Assembly: GCF_024585165.1 (NCBI RefSeq) | Contig: NZ_CP029008.1 | Coordinates: 1 to 64,000, forward strand | Direction of reading: 5' to 3' | Length of the DNA: 64,000 nucleotides | Origin: Bradyrhizobium sp. WBOS07 | GTDB lineage: Bacteria > Pseudomonadota > Alphaproteobacteria > Rhizobiales > Xanthobacteraceae | In this document: piece after piece, positions 53,301-62,478 of the stretch | Position numbering within the stretch: the first letter of the stretch is position 1 | Layout of the letters: the number at the start of each line of letters is the position of its first letter | Notes under the pieces: model-generated | Databases searched by the model: none | What the model saw: the letters and a program-made list of their open reading frames with translations, nothing else | What the model was told of the DNA's origin: nothing | Program-made: the position numbers and the translations under genes

Positions 53301-53420
53301 CGTGGCCGTCCATCAGTCAACGGCGCCACGACTGCGCTCCGCGTCGCCGCGTCCACCGCACCCGTGATCCACATCCGAGCCCCGGCCGCAATCCTTATAA
53401 GGTCGACCCGCACCTCTCGG
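53297..53420 (-). pseudogene. tnpA: IS66 tnpA, 3' fragment
   Basis: About 40 codons: RVDLIRIAAGARMWITGAVD then AATRSAVVAPLTDGRPR, the usual IS66 TnpA end. The stop overlaps the tnpB start (ATGA), as in intact elements. The 5' part is missing. Confidence 0.65.
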
Positions 53421-53458
53421 AAACGAGGTCCGATCTTTCTCCGCAAAACTAGCAGGCT

Positions 53459-55417
53459 TCAATCCACGTGCTTGGCCAACTTGCTTGCGATGAGTAACGC
53501 GCCCTCCGCGAGAAGGTGACTACTATCGAAATAGATCGGCGTTCCAGGCTGCGCATACTCGATACATTGACGCTCATGGCACATTTCTCCTATCAGCGAC
53601 AAATATCGCAACCCGTTAGATCGTGCATACTCGGCCATGAGCGAATCCAGCTCAAACGGCGAGATAGCTAAGGCTCTTTGTGCCCACAGCGAGTCACCCT
53701 TTTCAAGGCCCTCCGCCAACAGTTTGGGAAGTGGCGCGCTGTACTCTGGGCTCGGCCCCAGTATGATCACTTCAACTCCGGAAGTCTCGAATGCAGCCAC
53801 CGTCCGCTTCAGATCAAGCAGCCAACTCTCATTCCATCCATTTGTTTTCCCAACGCTACTCCGATTCCAAGCTGCCGATAGCCAAACACGCTTAATGGAG
53901 CCGTCCTCCTTGACTGTCTTTCGTGCCAATTGAATGAGATCAGCACAAGCGCGACTCATAACAGGCTGGGGAACAATTAGTGGCGGGCATTGCACACCAG
54001 TTAGCTGCACGACGCTTGCCTCTCCAAAGACCCGGCGGAATCCATAAGCCAAGTGCGCTGCGTGGCTATCACCAAGCAGTAAGTCCGTTGGCTTATCTAG
54101 TTTGTTTTGGAGGCAGCCAACGGCATCAAAAGCGCTCAAGGAGTCCGTTGCGCTTAAAAAGCATCTTCCCTCTCGAAATTGAGATTTTGGATCGTAGTCC
54201 AACCATTCCGACATTGCTGCCGCTGCAGGCGAAAACCGTTGAGGCAGCCCGTCAGTCACTAAGACGACGGTTGCACCCGCCGCAAGGACGCATGCAATGC
54301 AAATAGTGCTCCCGAGCAGGAGCCTCTTGGGCACTAGCCTCTGATTTCTCGTCGGAAGCTCGACCAATAGCCACGATAGTGCGCCACAACACAGGGCGAG
54401 TCCGAAGACCACCATTCTGTCCGTAAGCTTAGAACCAAAACTCGGTAGCAAGTCTTGCCGATGAAAGACCAAAATCGGCCAATGCCAAAGATAGAGCGAG
54501 TATGAAATTAGCCCCACGAATCTAACGGGCGCAAAGGAAAGGCACCTGGAAACTGCGGTCGCGTGACTCTCTCCCGAATGGATGACCAAGGCTGCTCCAA
54601 GACACGGGAGCAAAGCTGTTAGTCCGGGAAACGGGGTAAGAGGCGTAAAGAAGAACGCAGAGCTAACGATCATGAAAATGCCAACGATAGCCGCGGCAGA
54701 GGCCAATCGCCTATCGTCAAACGAAGGTACGACGCGCAATGCGAGCAACGTTCCGAGCAAAAGCTCCCAAGCCCGCGTTGGCAACAGATAGAACGTTGCA
54801 GCCGGCTTGACCAAAACGCCTACAGCACTGATCGACAGCGAAACAGCAAATGTGGCCATCACGATGGCGCTGAGCCACCGTCCCTTCGTGCGTCCGATGA
54901 GGATGATCAGGGCTGGAAATGCTATATAGAACTGCTCCTCTACCGAAAGCGACCAAGTGTGAAGCAACGAAATTTGCTCAGCGGGCAGAGCAAAGTAATC
55001 TGTCGTAGCCCAAAAATAGAAGTTCGTTACAGAAGCAAGAGCGGACAAGATTACCCGGCTGGTTTCTCGCGCCACCGGCGGAAAATCCATCAAGCAAGAA
55101 AGCAGCAGCACGACACCCAATACGACCGCGTAAGCCGGAAAAAGTCGACGTACTCGGTGCTCATAGAAACTCGCGACGCGGAAGTTTCCTTTTTCCATTC
55201 GCGAAAGGATATTCCCACTTATGAGGTAACCAGAGATGACAAAGAATACATCGACCCCAACAAAGCCACCCCTTAGAAAAGATTGACCAATATGAAATAT
55301 GACGACTGGCAGGACGGCCAATGCGCGCAACCCATCGATGTCAGATCGCCATCTCTCATTGCTGTATAGAGCACCTCCATCTAGGCTCCTTGGGCCAGCT
55401 TCCAGTTTTCGGAACAT
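53459..55417 (-). CDS. Acyltransferase 3 with C-terminal SGNH domain (OafA-like)
   Basis: 652 residues. The first ~360 form the membrane acyltransferase with RSDIDGLRALAVLPVVIFHI, FVGVDVFFVISGYLIS, TWSLSVEEQFYIAFP and SYSLYLWHWPILVF. The C-terminal ~220 are a periplasmic SGNH domain: GDSH at 449-452 (block I Ser) and D631-S-S-H634 (block V), with a possible block III in LSAAWN. This two-domain type acetylates O-antigens and EPS: the membrane part passes the acyl group, the SGNH part places it. It ends the second cluster and is lower in GC than the first EPS locus. Confidence 0.92.
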   Translation of the reverse strand: MFRKLEAGPRSLDGGALYSNERWRSDIDGLRALAVLPVVIFHIGQSFLRGGFVGVDVFFVISGYLISGNILSRMEKGNFRVASFYEHRVRRLFPAYAVVLGVVLLLSCLMDFPPVARETSRVILSALASVTNFYFWATTDYFALPAEQISLLHTWSLSVEEQFYIAFPALIILIGRTKGRWLSAIVMATFAVSLSISAVGVLVKPAATFYLLPTRAWELLLGTLLALRVVPSFDDRRLASAAAIVGIFMIVSSAFFFTPLTPFPGLTALLPCLGAALVIHSGESHATAVSRCLSFAPVRFVGLISYSLYLWHWPILVFHRQDLLPSFGSKLTDRMVVFGLALCCGALSWLLVELPTRNQRLVPKRLLLGSTICIACVLAAGATVVLVTDGLPQRFSPAAAAMSEWLDYDPKSQFREGRCFLSATDSLSAFDAVGCLQNKLDKPTDLLLGDSHAAHLAYGFRRVFGEASVVQLTGVQCPPLIVPQPVMSRACADLIQLARKTVKEDGSIKRVWLSAAWNRSSVGKTNGWNESWLLDLKRTVAAFETSGVEVIILGPSPEYSAPLPKLLAEGLEKGDSLWAQRALAISPFELDSLMAEYARSNGLRYLSLIGEMCHERQCIEYAQPGTPIYFDSSHLLAEGALLIASKLAKHVD

Positions 55418-55420
55418 CCG

Positions 55421-56614
55421 TCACTCTTTTTCAGTCGATCGCAATTGATATAGCGGACTATCGAGGAGATGTGATCGAAGCCAAAGTCGATCCTCTTCCG
55501 TATCAGACAGCCAACGATGCAGGAGCCCCCCCCACTTTACGGGCAGTTGCAGCGCTTCCCAAGCGGTTTGCGCTTCATTTGATATTGAACTGTATAACTC
55601 ATTGTCGTCGAGCAACTCCTCGACCCGGTCAGCCAGCTCCTTGAAGTGACCAGCTCGAAATATCATCGCATTCTTTCGATGTGACAATCTGCTCACAAAC
55701 ATTGGATGATCAGAGGCAACGATAGGTGTCCTGGCGCAAAAGGCTTCATAGATCGTCAGCGGCAACCCTTCCGGATATTCGTGCTGGCTAGGAACGACCA
55801 CGATTGCAGCTTGCCGCATTTGGTCGAGCACTTGATGATTGGAGACCAGGCCAAGGAAATGAATATCATCGCCAACCCTCAGGCTGTGGGCAAGCTTCCG
55901 ATATCGCTCAATCTCGCCCGCTCCCGCTATCTTCGCCGAAGCTTGAATCCCTCTTCTGCGCAACTCAGCTACAGCGCGGATCAGCTCGCCGACCCCCTTG
56001 CGCTTCGTAACAAGACCGGCGAAAAACAGTGTGAGAGGTAATTCGCCTACAGATTGCTTTGGCTCCAGATCACGAGGCTGCCGCGTATGTGGCCAATCCC
56101 AAGGAATAATCTTCCGTCGATCCACACCGATTCGCGCAAGAGAAAGGCATGACGGTATACCGTGATTAGCGACCAAGCTGACTCTGGTATCATTGAGAAC
56201 GGATGCAATTCTGCCGTACCTAATAAGCCTTCGAAGGGGATTGATATCAAAAGAGTCTGCACAGACGCAAAGCAAAGCACGGTTGGTTTTGAGCCCCCAC
56301 TTAATAAAGCGCGTTAATGGGCCGAGCACGATCAGATGAGTGGGATCGAATTCGGCCATTATTCGAATCGCCCCATCACTCTTAGGATTCCTATTCAACC
56401 CAGCGCCGATTAGACGAAGACCCGAAGGAAGCTTAGCGTCATAGATCCTGGGTGAGCTGCAACACAAGATTGCAGTTTCCCCGTAAAGGTTGTTGATGCT
56501 ACTCAGCTGCTCCAAAACGTAGCGGTGACCATAATATGTTTCCGCATCGGAAGACTGGGCCATTTCGTGTGCGGCCAGATAGTCACCGGCGTACTGAACA
56601 ACTAGAACACGCAT
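55421..56614 (-). CDS. Glycosyltransferase family 4 (GT-B)
   Basis: 397 residues. MRVLVVQYAGDYLAAHEMAQ opens the acceptor lobe; LTLFFAGLVTKRKGVGELI begins the donor lobe and SQHEYPEGLPLTIYEAF carries the donor-site Glu residues, followed by TPIVASDHPMF. A cytoplasmic transferase adding one sugar to the lipid-linked unit. It starts 13 bp after the flippase stop and ends 3 bp before the acyltransferase start, in one operon. Codon use is less GC-biased than in the first locus. Confidence 0.87.
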   Translation of the reverse strand: MRVLVVQYAGDYLAAHEMAQSSDAETYYGHRYVLEQLSSINNLYGETAILCCSSPRIYDAKLPSGLRLIGAGLNRNPKSDGAIRIMAEFDPTHLIVLGPLTRFIKWGLKTNRALLCVCADSFDINPLRRLIRYGRIASVLNDTRVSLVANHGIPSCLSLARIGVDRRKIIPWDWPHTRQPRDLEPKQSVGELPLTLFFAGLVTKRKGVGELIRAVAELRRRGIQASAKIAGAGEIERYRKLAHSLRVGDDIHFLGLVSNHQVLDQMRQAAIVVVPSQHEYPEGLPLTIYEAFCARTPIVASDHPMFVSRLSHRKNAMIFRAGHFKELADRVEELLDDNELYSSISNEAQTAWEALQLPVKWGGLLHRWLSDTEEDRLWLRSHLLDSPLYQLRSTEKE

Positions 56615-56627
56615 CCCTTACTCCAAC

Positions 56628-57974
56628 TTAGGACCTTTGCCACAGCAAGGCTGCATTCAGCGGACCTTGCAATCCAATTTCGGTGCGCAGCAAAACCCAG
56701 CCAATGAGTAAGGCAATCAACAACGTAGTGGCGCCAGCATCTTGTCGAGCAAAGCCCTCCCCGATCGACTCTTGAATCATGACAATAAAGAAAAGTCTGA
56801 ATAACTCACCCATTACAATGGCGAGAATTGCACCCAGCAGCCCAAGATATACCAGACCGATAGGAATACCCACGGCGATCACCCCGAGCTTGATAGTGTT
56901 CGATATTGTATTGTAGGCGGGCTTACCCAGTCCAAGCAGCGTAGCTTCATTGAGATTCGACAGCACACCAAACCAAGAACCGACAAGCAGGACGCACAAC
57001 ATCCAGCTCGCATCGTGATACCTTGGATCGTACAGTGAAGTTACTGCCATATCGGCCCATGCGATCGCGAAGCTTAGACAAACCGACGCCGAGAATACGA
57101 ACTTCCGCCTGAGCGAACGAAAGCCCGGCCCAACTGAGTTTCCCCGCTCCGCTCTCATTGCGGATAGTGCGGGAAACAACACTTGATAGCTAAGTCTACT
57201 AGAAAGGGCCGGCGCCAAGTCAGCTATCGTACGCGCCAATCCGAACACGCCAAGTATCCCAAGGTCCACGGCCTTACCAAGATAGATCCGATCTAAATTG
57301 CTTGCTGTGTACACGACGAACGAAGACATCGTGATCCATTTGCCAAAACGAAAGATTTCCTTCGCGCTGGACTTATCAATAGTAAAGCGAGGCATTCCGC
57401 GCCTCAGCAGATGACTAAGAGTCGACCGAGCGCTTATCCCACCCAAGACACCGAATAAGGGCGCCCAAATAGTCGGATTAAGCAGTGCGAGAAGCACATT
57501 GAGTGTTGATGCAATCGTTTCCGCGCCTAACTCGAATAGATTTCGCTTTCTGACCTCCAATTGCTTTACCAGAACAAAGATCGAAGTCGAATGGAGCGAG
57601 TTTAGGAAGGGCGCAAAAGCCATTAGTACAAAAATAACAGCATCGACCTGATAGAAGCCGGACAGGGGTATCGACAAAGCGAGCATTAGTAAGCAGAGAC
57701 AAGCGCCTCGAATTACTTGTATGGTCCACGCCGTATTTAGAAATTTTGGATTCAGGCCTGAGGGGCTTGAAACAATGTTTTGTTCGATCCCCACGTCTGT
57801 TAGAAGTTCAACACCCGTTTTGATGCTATTCACAATGACCATAATGCCGAGCAGCTCTGGCGCAAGGAGCCGAGAAACAACAACATTCGTGCCCAGCCGA
57901 AGTGATATTGAAACGGCGTAACTACCGATCGTCCAAAAAGCTCGATTTAACAACAAGGATGGCCGACGATTCAT
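56628..57974 (-). CDS. Oligosaccharide flippase (Wzx-like)
   Basis: 448 residues with about 12 membrane helices: SLLLNRAFWTIGSYAVSISL, VVVSRLLAPELLGIMVIVNS (the typical PST opening), and a conserved GVEQN(I/V) segment near residue 65. It should flip the polymer unit made by the second cluster. Third flippase of the window and clearly different from the other two. First gene of the flippase-GT4-acyltransferase run; 83 bp separate it from the GT2 gene. Confidence 0.85.
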   Translation of the reverse strand: MNRRPSLLLNRAFWTIGSYAVSISLRLGTNVVVSRLLAPELLGIMVIVNSIKTGVELLTDVGIEQNIVSSPSGLNPKFLNTAWTIQVIRGACLCLLMLALSIPLSGFYQVDAVIFVLMAFAPFLNSLHSTSIFVLVKQLEVRKRNLFELGAETIASTLNVLLALLNPTIWAPLFGVLGGISARSTLSHLLRRGMPRFTIDKSSAKEIFRFGKWITMSSFVVYTASNLDRIYLGKAVDLGILGVFGLARTIADLAPALSSRLSYQVLFPALSAMRAERGNSVGPGFRSLRRKFVFSASVCLSFAIAWADMAVTSLYDPRYHDASWMLCVLLVGSWFGVLSNLNEATLLGLGKPAYNTISNTIKLGVIAVGIPIGLVYLGLLGAILAIVMGELFRLFFIVMIQESIGEGFARQDAGATTLLIALLIGWVLLRTEIGLQGPLNAALLWQRS

Positions 57975-58056
57975 GTGGAAATACAGATCCTGATCAATCC
58001 ACCATCGGACGATAGGTGTCGTGGCAAGCCGCGCACCTGCTTACCCCAATATGCTT

Positions 58057-59061
58057 TCACGCATCACCAGCGATGACGATTGATTTAAGCATCTCCTTTG
58101 AGGAGGCCCTCCTACGAAAGAATCCGATGAGGAGACCAAAAGCACTTACGTTCCAAATAACAAACGAATAGAAGCCCAATCGAACATTGCCCCTTCGCCA
58201 CGTTAGCCCGGCCAATGGAAGCAAGATTCCCCCTCCGAATATCGCAAGCCTCGAACTGGCTCCGCCTGGCAAAGCAAGAATTGAGATCAAGGATGCCCAC
58301 CATAGCATTACTGCCAGTCCGAGCCGGAGATGCGAAAACTCCTTCAAGACTGTCCAAAAATATCCCATATCCCAAGACGCACGAACAACTTCTCCCGCGG
58401 CGCTTGAGTGGCCAGACCTGATCCTCCGCCAAAGCAATGCATACCCCTCAGTCGCGTGGCCAAAATGATCTATCGAGTGCCGATCTATCCGAGCTAAAAG
58501 CCACCCCCGTTCACGAAGCCGCACACCGAGATCATACTCTTCGAACGCATGCAAATTGCGGTCTGCGAAGTACCCAATCTCATGCAAAGCGCTGCGTCGG
58601 TAAAGGCCTCCACAGTCTAACCGATCCACCGTACCTGGCAGCCAATTGCGTGCCGTTTGAACCTTTTGCGCTCTTATCTGAAACTCAAGCGCGCTGGTAT
58701 TTACCTCTCTTACGCGGCCTCCAACGGCTGCAAACTTTGGATTCTCCTCCAGATATTTGATCGCGGCAGGAAGAAAGTCCGGGTCCAGCACCATATCTCC
58801 GTCGAGAAGATAGAAGTACTCGCCCCGATTTTGCTGATAGGCCAGCTGGGCGCCTGCGCCACAGCAGCGTTCAGTCGGGTTTGCCAGTTGAACTATCCGG
58901 ACAGGAAACTTCTTTGCAATTGCTACCGTGGCATCGGCAGAGCCGGAATCGGCCACAACCACGTCACCCCCGACCCGTTCAACCGCAGCTAATGCGCTCC
59001 TAATCGCCGCAGCGATTCTGGCCTCTTCGTTTAGAGTTTTTATGCCTATCGTGACCTTCAC
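58057..59061 (-). CDS. Glycosyltransferase family 2 (GT-A)
   Basis: About 334 residues. KVTIGIKTLNEEARIAAAIR and VVVADSGSADATVAIA form the nucleotide-binding start; the metal-binding DxD-type motif is LLDGDMVLDPDFL and the catalytic region ends RRSALHEIGYFADRNLHAFEEYDLGVRLRERGW. The last ~100 residues hold two or three membrane helices. GTG 59061 is preferred: ggag lies 7 bp upstream and family similarity starts there; the frame is open to 59121. A processive or single-sugar role is not decided. Confidence 0.88.
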   Translation of the reverse strand: MKVTIGIKTLNEEARIAAAIRSALAAVERVGGDVVVADSGSADATVAIAKKFPVRIVQLANPTERCCGAGAQLAYQQNRGEYFYLLDGDMVLDPDFLPAAIKYLEENPKFAAVGGRVREVNTSALEFQIRAQKVQTARNWLPGTVDRLDCGGLYRRSALHEIGYFADRNLHAFEEYDLGVRLRERGWLLARIDRHSIDHFGHATEGYALLWRRIRSGHSSAAGEVVRASWDMGYFWTVLKEFSHLRLGLAVMLWWASLISILALPGGASSRLAIFGGGILLPLAGLTWRRGNVRLGFYSFVIWNVSAFGLLIGFFRRRASSKEMLKSIVIAGDA

Positions 59062-59253
59062 GGCAAAACTCCACTTGATACATAAGCGCATCTGAGTGCA
59101 GACACGAAGCAGCTCCGTCAATACCTGGCCTGTTCACCACAGCAATCCATGACCTTCACGATTAGCGCTCTTAGTCTGCCAAAGACAAGCACGCTCCGAG
59201 CAACTTCTCGGATCCACACTTTTGAACCCATGGTCTTGGATTTGATCACGAAG

Positions 59254-60351
59254 CTAGGCAAGCAATCGCTCGTATTGAGCTATCATTGTCCCAAAGCTAA
59301 ATTCTTCGCCAAGCTGCTGAGCGCGCGCGACGTATTGATTGTACAGATCTTTGCGTCGGAGCAGATCAAGAATAGTTTCGGCCAACGCTCGGGCATCATT
59401 AAGCTCTACAGCAATTCCGCATCGACTGCCGTCAGAAGCCGTAATGGCCTCGACTTGCACCGGCACATTTGTCACCACAAGAGGTATTCCAAGCTTTGCC
59501 GCTTCGACGAGCGCAAGGCTGTGCCCCTCGTAAAGGCTCGGTTGGACGAAGACATCTCCTTGAGCAAGGATGGAAATTGCGTCTTCGCGTTGTCGAAACC
59601 CGAGAAACTCAATGCGGTTCGCCACACCAAGCGTCTCCGCTAGATCCTTGAGATCAGCCTCTTCCGGTCCGGTACCGACGATGCGGATCCGCACGTCCGG
59701 CATGTGAACGGCTGCGCGCAGTAGCATTTTGTAGTTCTTTTGCCTGGCCAGTCGGCCTGTAGCAACGACCGTTCGTCCACACCTTGCATTAGGAGGGTAC
59801 TTTTCAAGCAGGGAACTGATTAGGCTTTCAATGGGCACGGAGAGCGCATTCTTGATAACAATCCGCTTTCGGCAATCGCCGCGTTCTACAACCAGGGATT
59901 CAGCGACGGTGTTCGACACACAGACGATCTTTGATACTCTAGTTAGTTTACTTACTACCGCATCCGCTTTCCTTAGCAGGCGATTATATGTCTCAGCAGG
60001 ACCATGGTGCGATGTAATGACTTTCGTACGACAGCGCGCGAACGCAGCGGCAAGAGGAACGACCACATTCGCAGCAGGCAATGCTGTAAATGCATACTCT
60101 ACGTTCGTACTGCGTAGAAAGCGCGCCAGTCTGAGAAATGCTGCGATTTGATCAGCTATACCGACCGGCTTACGCTTAAGGATATACTTCCACGAGATAG
60201 TTTGGGTTTTTCTGACTTCGCCCTTATAGGGATAGAATGCAACTAGAAATACTTGGTGACCTCGCGCGGCGAATGTTTCCGCTATGTTTGACCACAGTTC
60301 CTGCGCCCCACCGGCGGAGGAGTGTGAGACAATAAACGCTATTGAGGGCAT
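59254..60351 (-). CDS. Glycosyltransferase family 4 (GT-B)
   Basis: 365 residues. IAFIVSHSSAGGAQELWSNI opens the acceptor lobe, VVATGRLARQKNYKMLLRA the donor lobe, and SLYEGHSLALVEAAKLGIP has the EX7E motif. An inner-membrane-associated sugar transferase. It follows the ALG13-like gene by 50 bp on the same strand and precedes the GT2 gene by about 190 bp. Confidence 0.88.
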   Translation of the reverse strand: MPSIAFIVSHSSAGGAQELWSNIAETFAARGHQVFLVAFYPYKGEVRKTQTISWKYILKRKPVGIADQIAAFLRLARFLRSTNVEYAFTALPAANVVVPLAAAFARCRTKVITSHHGPAETYNRLLRKADAVVSKLTRVSKIVCVSNTVAESLVVERGDCRKRIVIKNALSVPIESLISSLLEKYPPNARCGRTVVATGRLARQKNYKMLLRAAVHMPDVRIRIVGTGPEEADLKDLAETLGVANRIEFLGFRQREDAISILAQGDVFVQPSLYEGHSLALVEAAKLGIPLVVTNVPVQVEAITASDGSRCGIAVELNDARALAETILDLLRRKDLYNQYVARAQQLGEEFSFGTMIAQYERLLA

Positions 60352-60401
60352 GTAAGTTTTGCTTTCAGCGAATGACCAAGCTTTGGCTTAGAGGCCAGCT
60401 T

Positions 60402-60899
60402 CTACAATTCGATGATTGCTCTCCGAATCCTCTGCGCAAAGGATGCAGGCGCTGTGGCCGACAAAGGTGCGGCGCTTACACTCTCTCGCCGAGCTCTAGC
60501 TATTTGTTCCCGAATTTGGACTTCGTCAGTAGCGACGTAGATTCCAGGGCGGTCCGCCAACCATTTGACTGTATCCAATTGATGATCCGTATTATGTTCA
60601 CGCAGTGATTGTCTCCTTGGAAACAAAACGATTGGCTTCGCCGCCTGAGCCGCGCTTATAACACTGCCCATCCCAGCGTGTGCCACGACCAGTGAGCATG
60701 AAGCCACTCGTTCGGCGAAGTCCTGAGGCGACAAGATCCGACTAAACTCCATGGCGCGAGGCTCATACCTTCCTGTGCCGATCTGGGCAAAGACAGCTTC
60801 GGCTGGGTGATCTGCCGCCCAACCATCCATAATCTGGATAAGCCGATCGAATGGCACCATCGAACCGGTGGTTACAAATATCACAGCACCGCGCCCCAA
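60402..60899 (-). CDS. ALG13/PssE-like glycosyltransferase subunit
   Basis: 165 residues, equal to the C-terminal donor half of a GT28 enzyme: MGRGAVIFVTTGSMVPFDRL, VAHAGMGSVISAAQAAKPIVLFPRR and HNTDHQLDTVKWL carry the nucleotide-sugar binding motifs. In rhizobia PssE pairs with PssD to add the second sugar of the EPS unit. The gene overlaps the ALG14-like partner by 19 bp, so both are made together. Confidence 0.88.
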   Translation of the reverse strand: MGRGAVIFVTTGSMVPFDRLIQIMDGWAADHPAEAVFAQIGTGRYEPRAMEFSRILSPQDFAERVASCSLVVAHAGMGSVISAAQAAKPIVLFPRRQSLREHNTDHQLDTVKWLADRPGIYVATDEVQIREQIARARRESVSAAPLSATAPASFAQRIRRAIIEL

Positions 60900-61336
60900 A
60901 AATCTGGGCTACCTTGGTTTGCTAGATTGGGCCACTGAGTTAAGTAGACATCAGCAAAGTACTTGGCAGTCTTCCCTGAGGTTGAGAGTTTTTCGCAATT
61001 CGCAATGCTATCGATCCATATTGTCTTTGAACCGAAGAGCATCTTCCCTAGCGCGATCGCAACAAGCCCTGGAAATGCTCCTGTTGTGACGATTACGTCG
61101 GGCCTTTCTCGTGAAAGAACCTCAGCGATTTTGGCAATGAGCTTGACTGCGTGCCACTTGTTGCGCCGACTGACATTTGGCACCGAATAGAATCGATGAT
61201 CTACCACTTCGCAGGCGTAATCAGGATAGACAGTCGCGAATGCGACATCTATCCCCTGAAACGCGTCCTGCAAGCGACGCAATTGCACCCAATGCCCTCC
61301 GCCTGAGGCAATGGCGAGAACTCTTCGGGTCATCAA
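60881..61336 (-). CDS. ALG14/PssD-like glycosyltransferase subunit
   Basis: 151 residues: VLAIASGGGHWVQLRRLQDAF start, VVDHRFYSVPNVSRRNKW, VIVTTGAFPGLVAIALGKML and IWIDSIANCEKLSTSGK, the acceptor-side and membrane-anchoring subunit of the split GT28 pair. It recruits the catalytic ALG13-like partner to the membrane. Begins 1 bp after the stop of the methyltransferase gene. Confidence 0.88.
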   Translation of the reverse strand: MMTRRVLAIASGGGHWVQLRRLQDAFQGIDVAFATVYPDYACEVVDHRFYSVPNVSRRNKWHAVKLIAKIAEVLSRERPDVIVTTGAFPGLVAIALGKMLFGSKTIWIDSIANCEKLSTSGKTAKYFADVYLTQWPNLANQGSPDFWGAVL

Positions 61337-61337
61337 T

Positions 61338-62186
61338 CTAGTCCTCTATGGATAAAGCGTCAGAGTACAGAATTTTAGGGAAATCATTCAGCGGAGCCCT
61401 CGACTTGGGGATCTCTTGTTTGCCGACGACGTAGATTACGGGGCTGTAATTCCGGATGAGGGGCAGCGCTCCGACGACGCGATAGAACATCCTAAGCACT
61501 TTTCGATTGGACGTCGGGATGGATAGAAATCCACTCTGAGCAACAGCGATCCCAAGAAATTCGACGAATGCTTCCAGCTCTCTTATTGTGAATTCGTGTT
61601 TATGGCGCCCGGTGGGATCGGCACGATAGGGCATGTAGATGTTTTTCTGCAGGATTAATTTCGCGATGTTCGCGACCCTACAAGCATTGGGTACAGTGAT
61701 GCAAAGCGTCCCACCTGGGCGAAGAACCCGACGAATCTCAGCGCCAAGACGAGCTGGAAAATACTCCAGATGTTCCAGAACTTCGCAGGCTGTAACGACA
61801 TCAAAGCTGTTATCCTCAAAAGGGAGTGGGCATCTCTCAATATCTACATGGCTAAGTTCGATCGGACCGTACGCGGAATGCACAGCCGAAAAATCCTTCA
61901 AAGGATGACTATCATTCGCAAAATAGACACCCGTACACTGGCGAGCACCAAGCAGCTTAGCCTTGTACAATAGGTAAAATGGAGAAGCGCCAATATCGAG
62001 AATACGGCTGCCGGCAATGTAAGGTCTTATCAGCTCGACAGTTCGATCCATACGAGCTTGAGCGTCCTTCAAATAGGAGCTCTTTGCAGAATAAGGAGTG
62101 GGCTGCTCTAGTGCTGCATCGAAATACAGACAGAACTCTTCTTTGGCATCTAGACGAGCCGCCCGGTTAATCTTCTCGAGATGCAT
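61338..62186 (-). CDS. Class I SAM-dependent methyltransferase
   Basis: 282 residues. Motif I is SRILDIGASPFYLLY; the acidic loop and motif IV follow as DIERCPLPFEDNSFDVVTACEVLEHL, then IRRVLRPGGTLCITVPN. A UbiE-like fold. In this cluster it may methylate a sugar or the chain end, which stops O-antigen growth in some systems; that role is inferred. It is the first gene of the ALG14/ALG13/GT4 run. Confidence 0.83.
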   Translation of the reverse strand: MHLEKINRAARLDAKEEFCLYFDAALEQPTPYSAKSSYLKDAQARMDRTVELIRPYIAGSRILDIGASPFYLLYKAKLLGARQCTGVYFANDSHPLKDFSAVHSAYGPIELSHVDIERCPLPFEDNSFDVVTACEVLEHLEYFPARLGAEIRRVLRPGGTLCITVPNACRVANIAKLILQKNIYMPYRADPTGRHKHEFTIRELEAFVEFLGIAVAQSGFLSIPTSNRKVLRMFYRVVGALPLIRNYSPVIYVVGKQEIPKSRAPLNDFPKILYSDALSIED

Positions 62187-62478
62187 AACTTTTCACCCAA
62201 AGTCAGGGCGCACCCAATAATATGAATTTTACATAAAAACTCGTAGTTCCTTCTTAGTGGCCGGTCAAGCAAGCGCCACCAGTCAGCCTTACCTTCAGAG
62301 AACTGTTGTTCAACGTGGTGAATCCATGCCCGAGATCATTGCGGGCGAAGATGCAATTCTACTACTTGCGTCTGTTAGTACTTTACACTTTCCTACGTGG
62401 ACCAGACATAACCTAGCTTCGCAAAACAGCCCTGCGATCACAGGGTTAAACATACAGGGTATAGAAACTGCTCAAACT
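62187..62478. other. AT-rich spacer
   Basis: 292 bp between the propeller gene and the methyltransferase gene, both on the minus strand. No gene is supported; the AT-rich part near 62210-62250 could hold a promoter for the methyltransferase run. Confidence 0.4.

Larger units (their letters stand above)
52743..53420 (-). mobile_element. Degraded IS66-family element
   Basis: Remnants of all three IS66 genes lie in the correct order on the minus strand: the tnpA end, tnpB and the tnpC start. Frameshifts in tnpB and tnpC and loss of most of tnpC (normally about 500 codons) make it non-functional. No intact ends were identified. Confidence 0.85.

Noticed and set aside
52989..53519. 176-residue open frame on the plus strand
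   Set aside because: Antisense to the IS66 remnant; the minus strand shows clear TnpB sequence.
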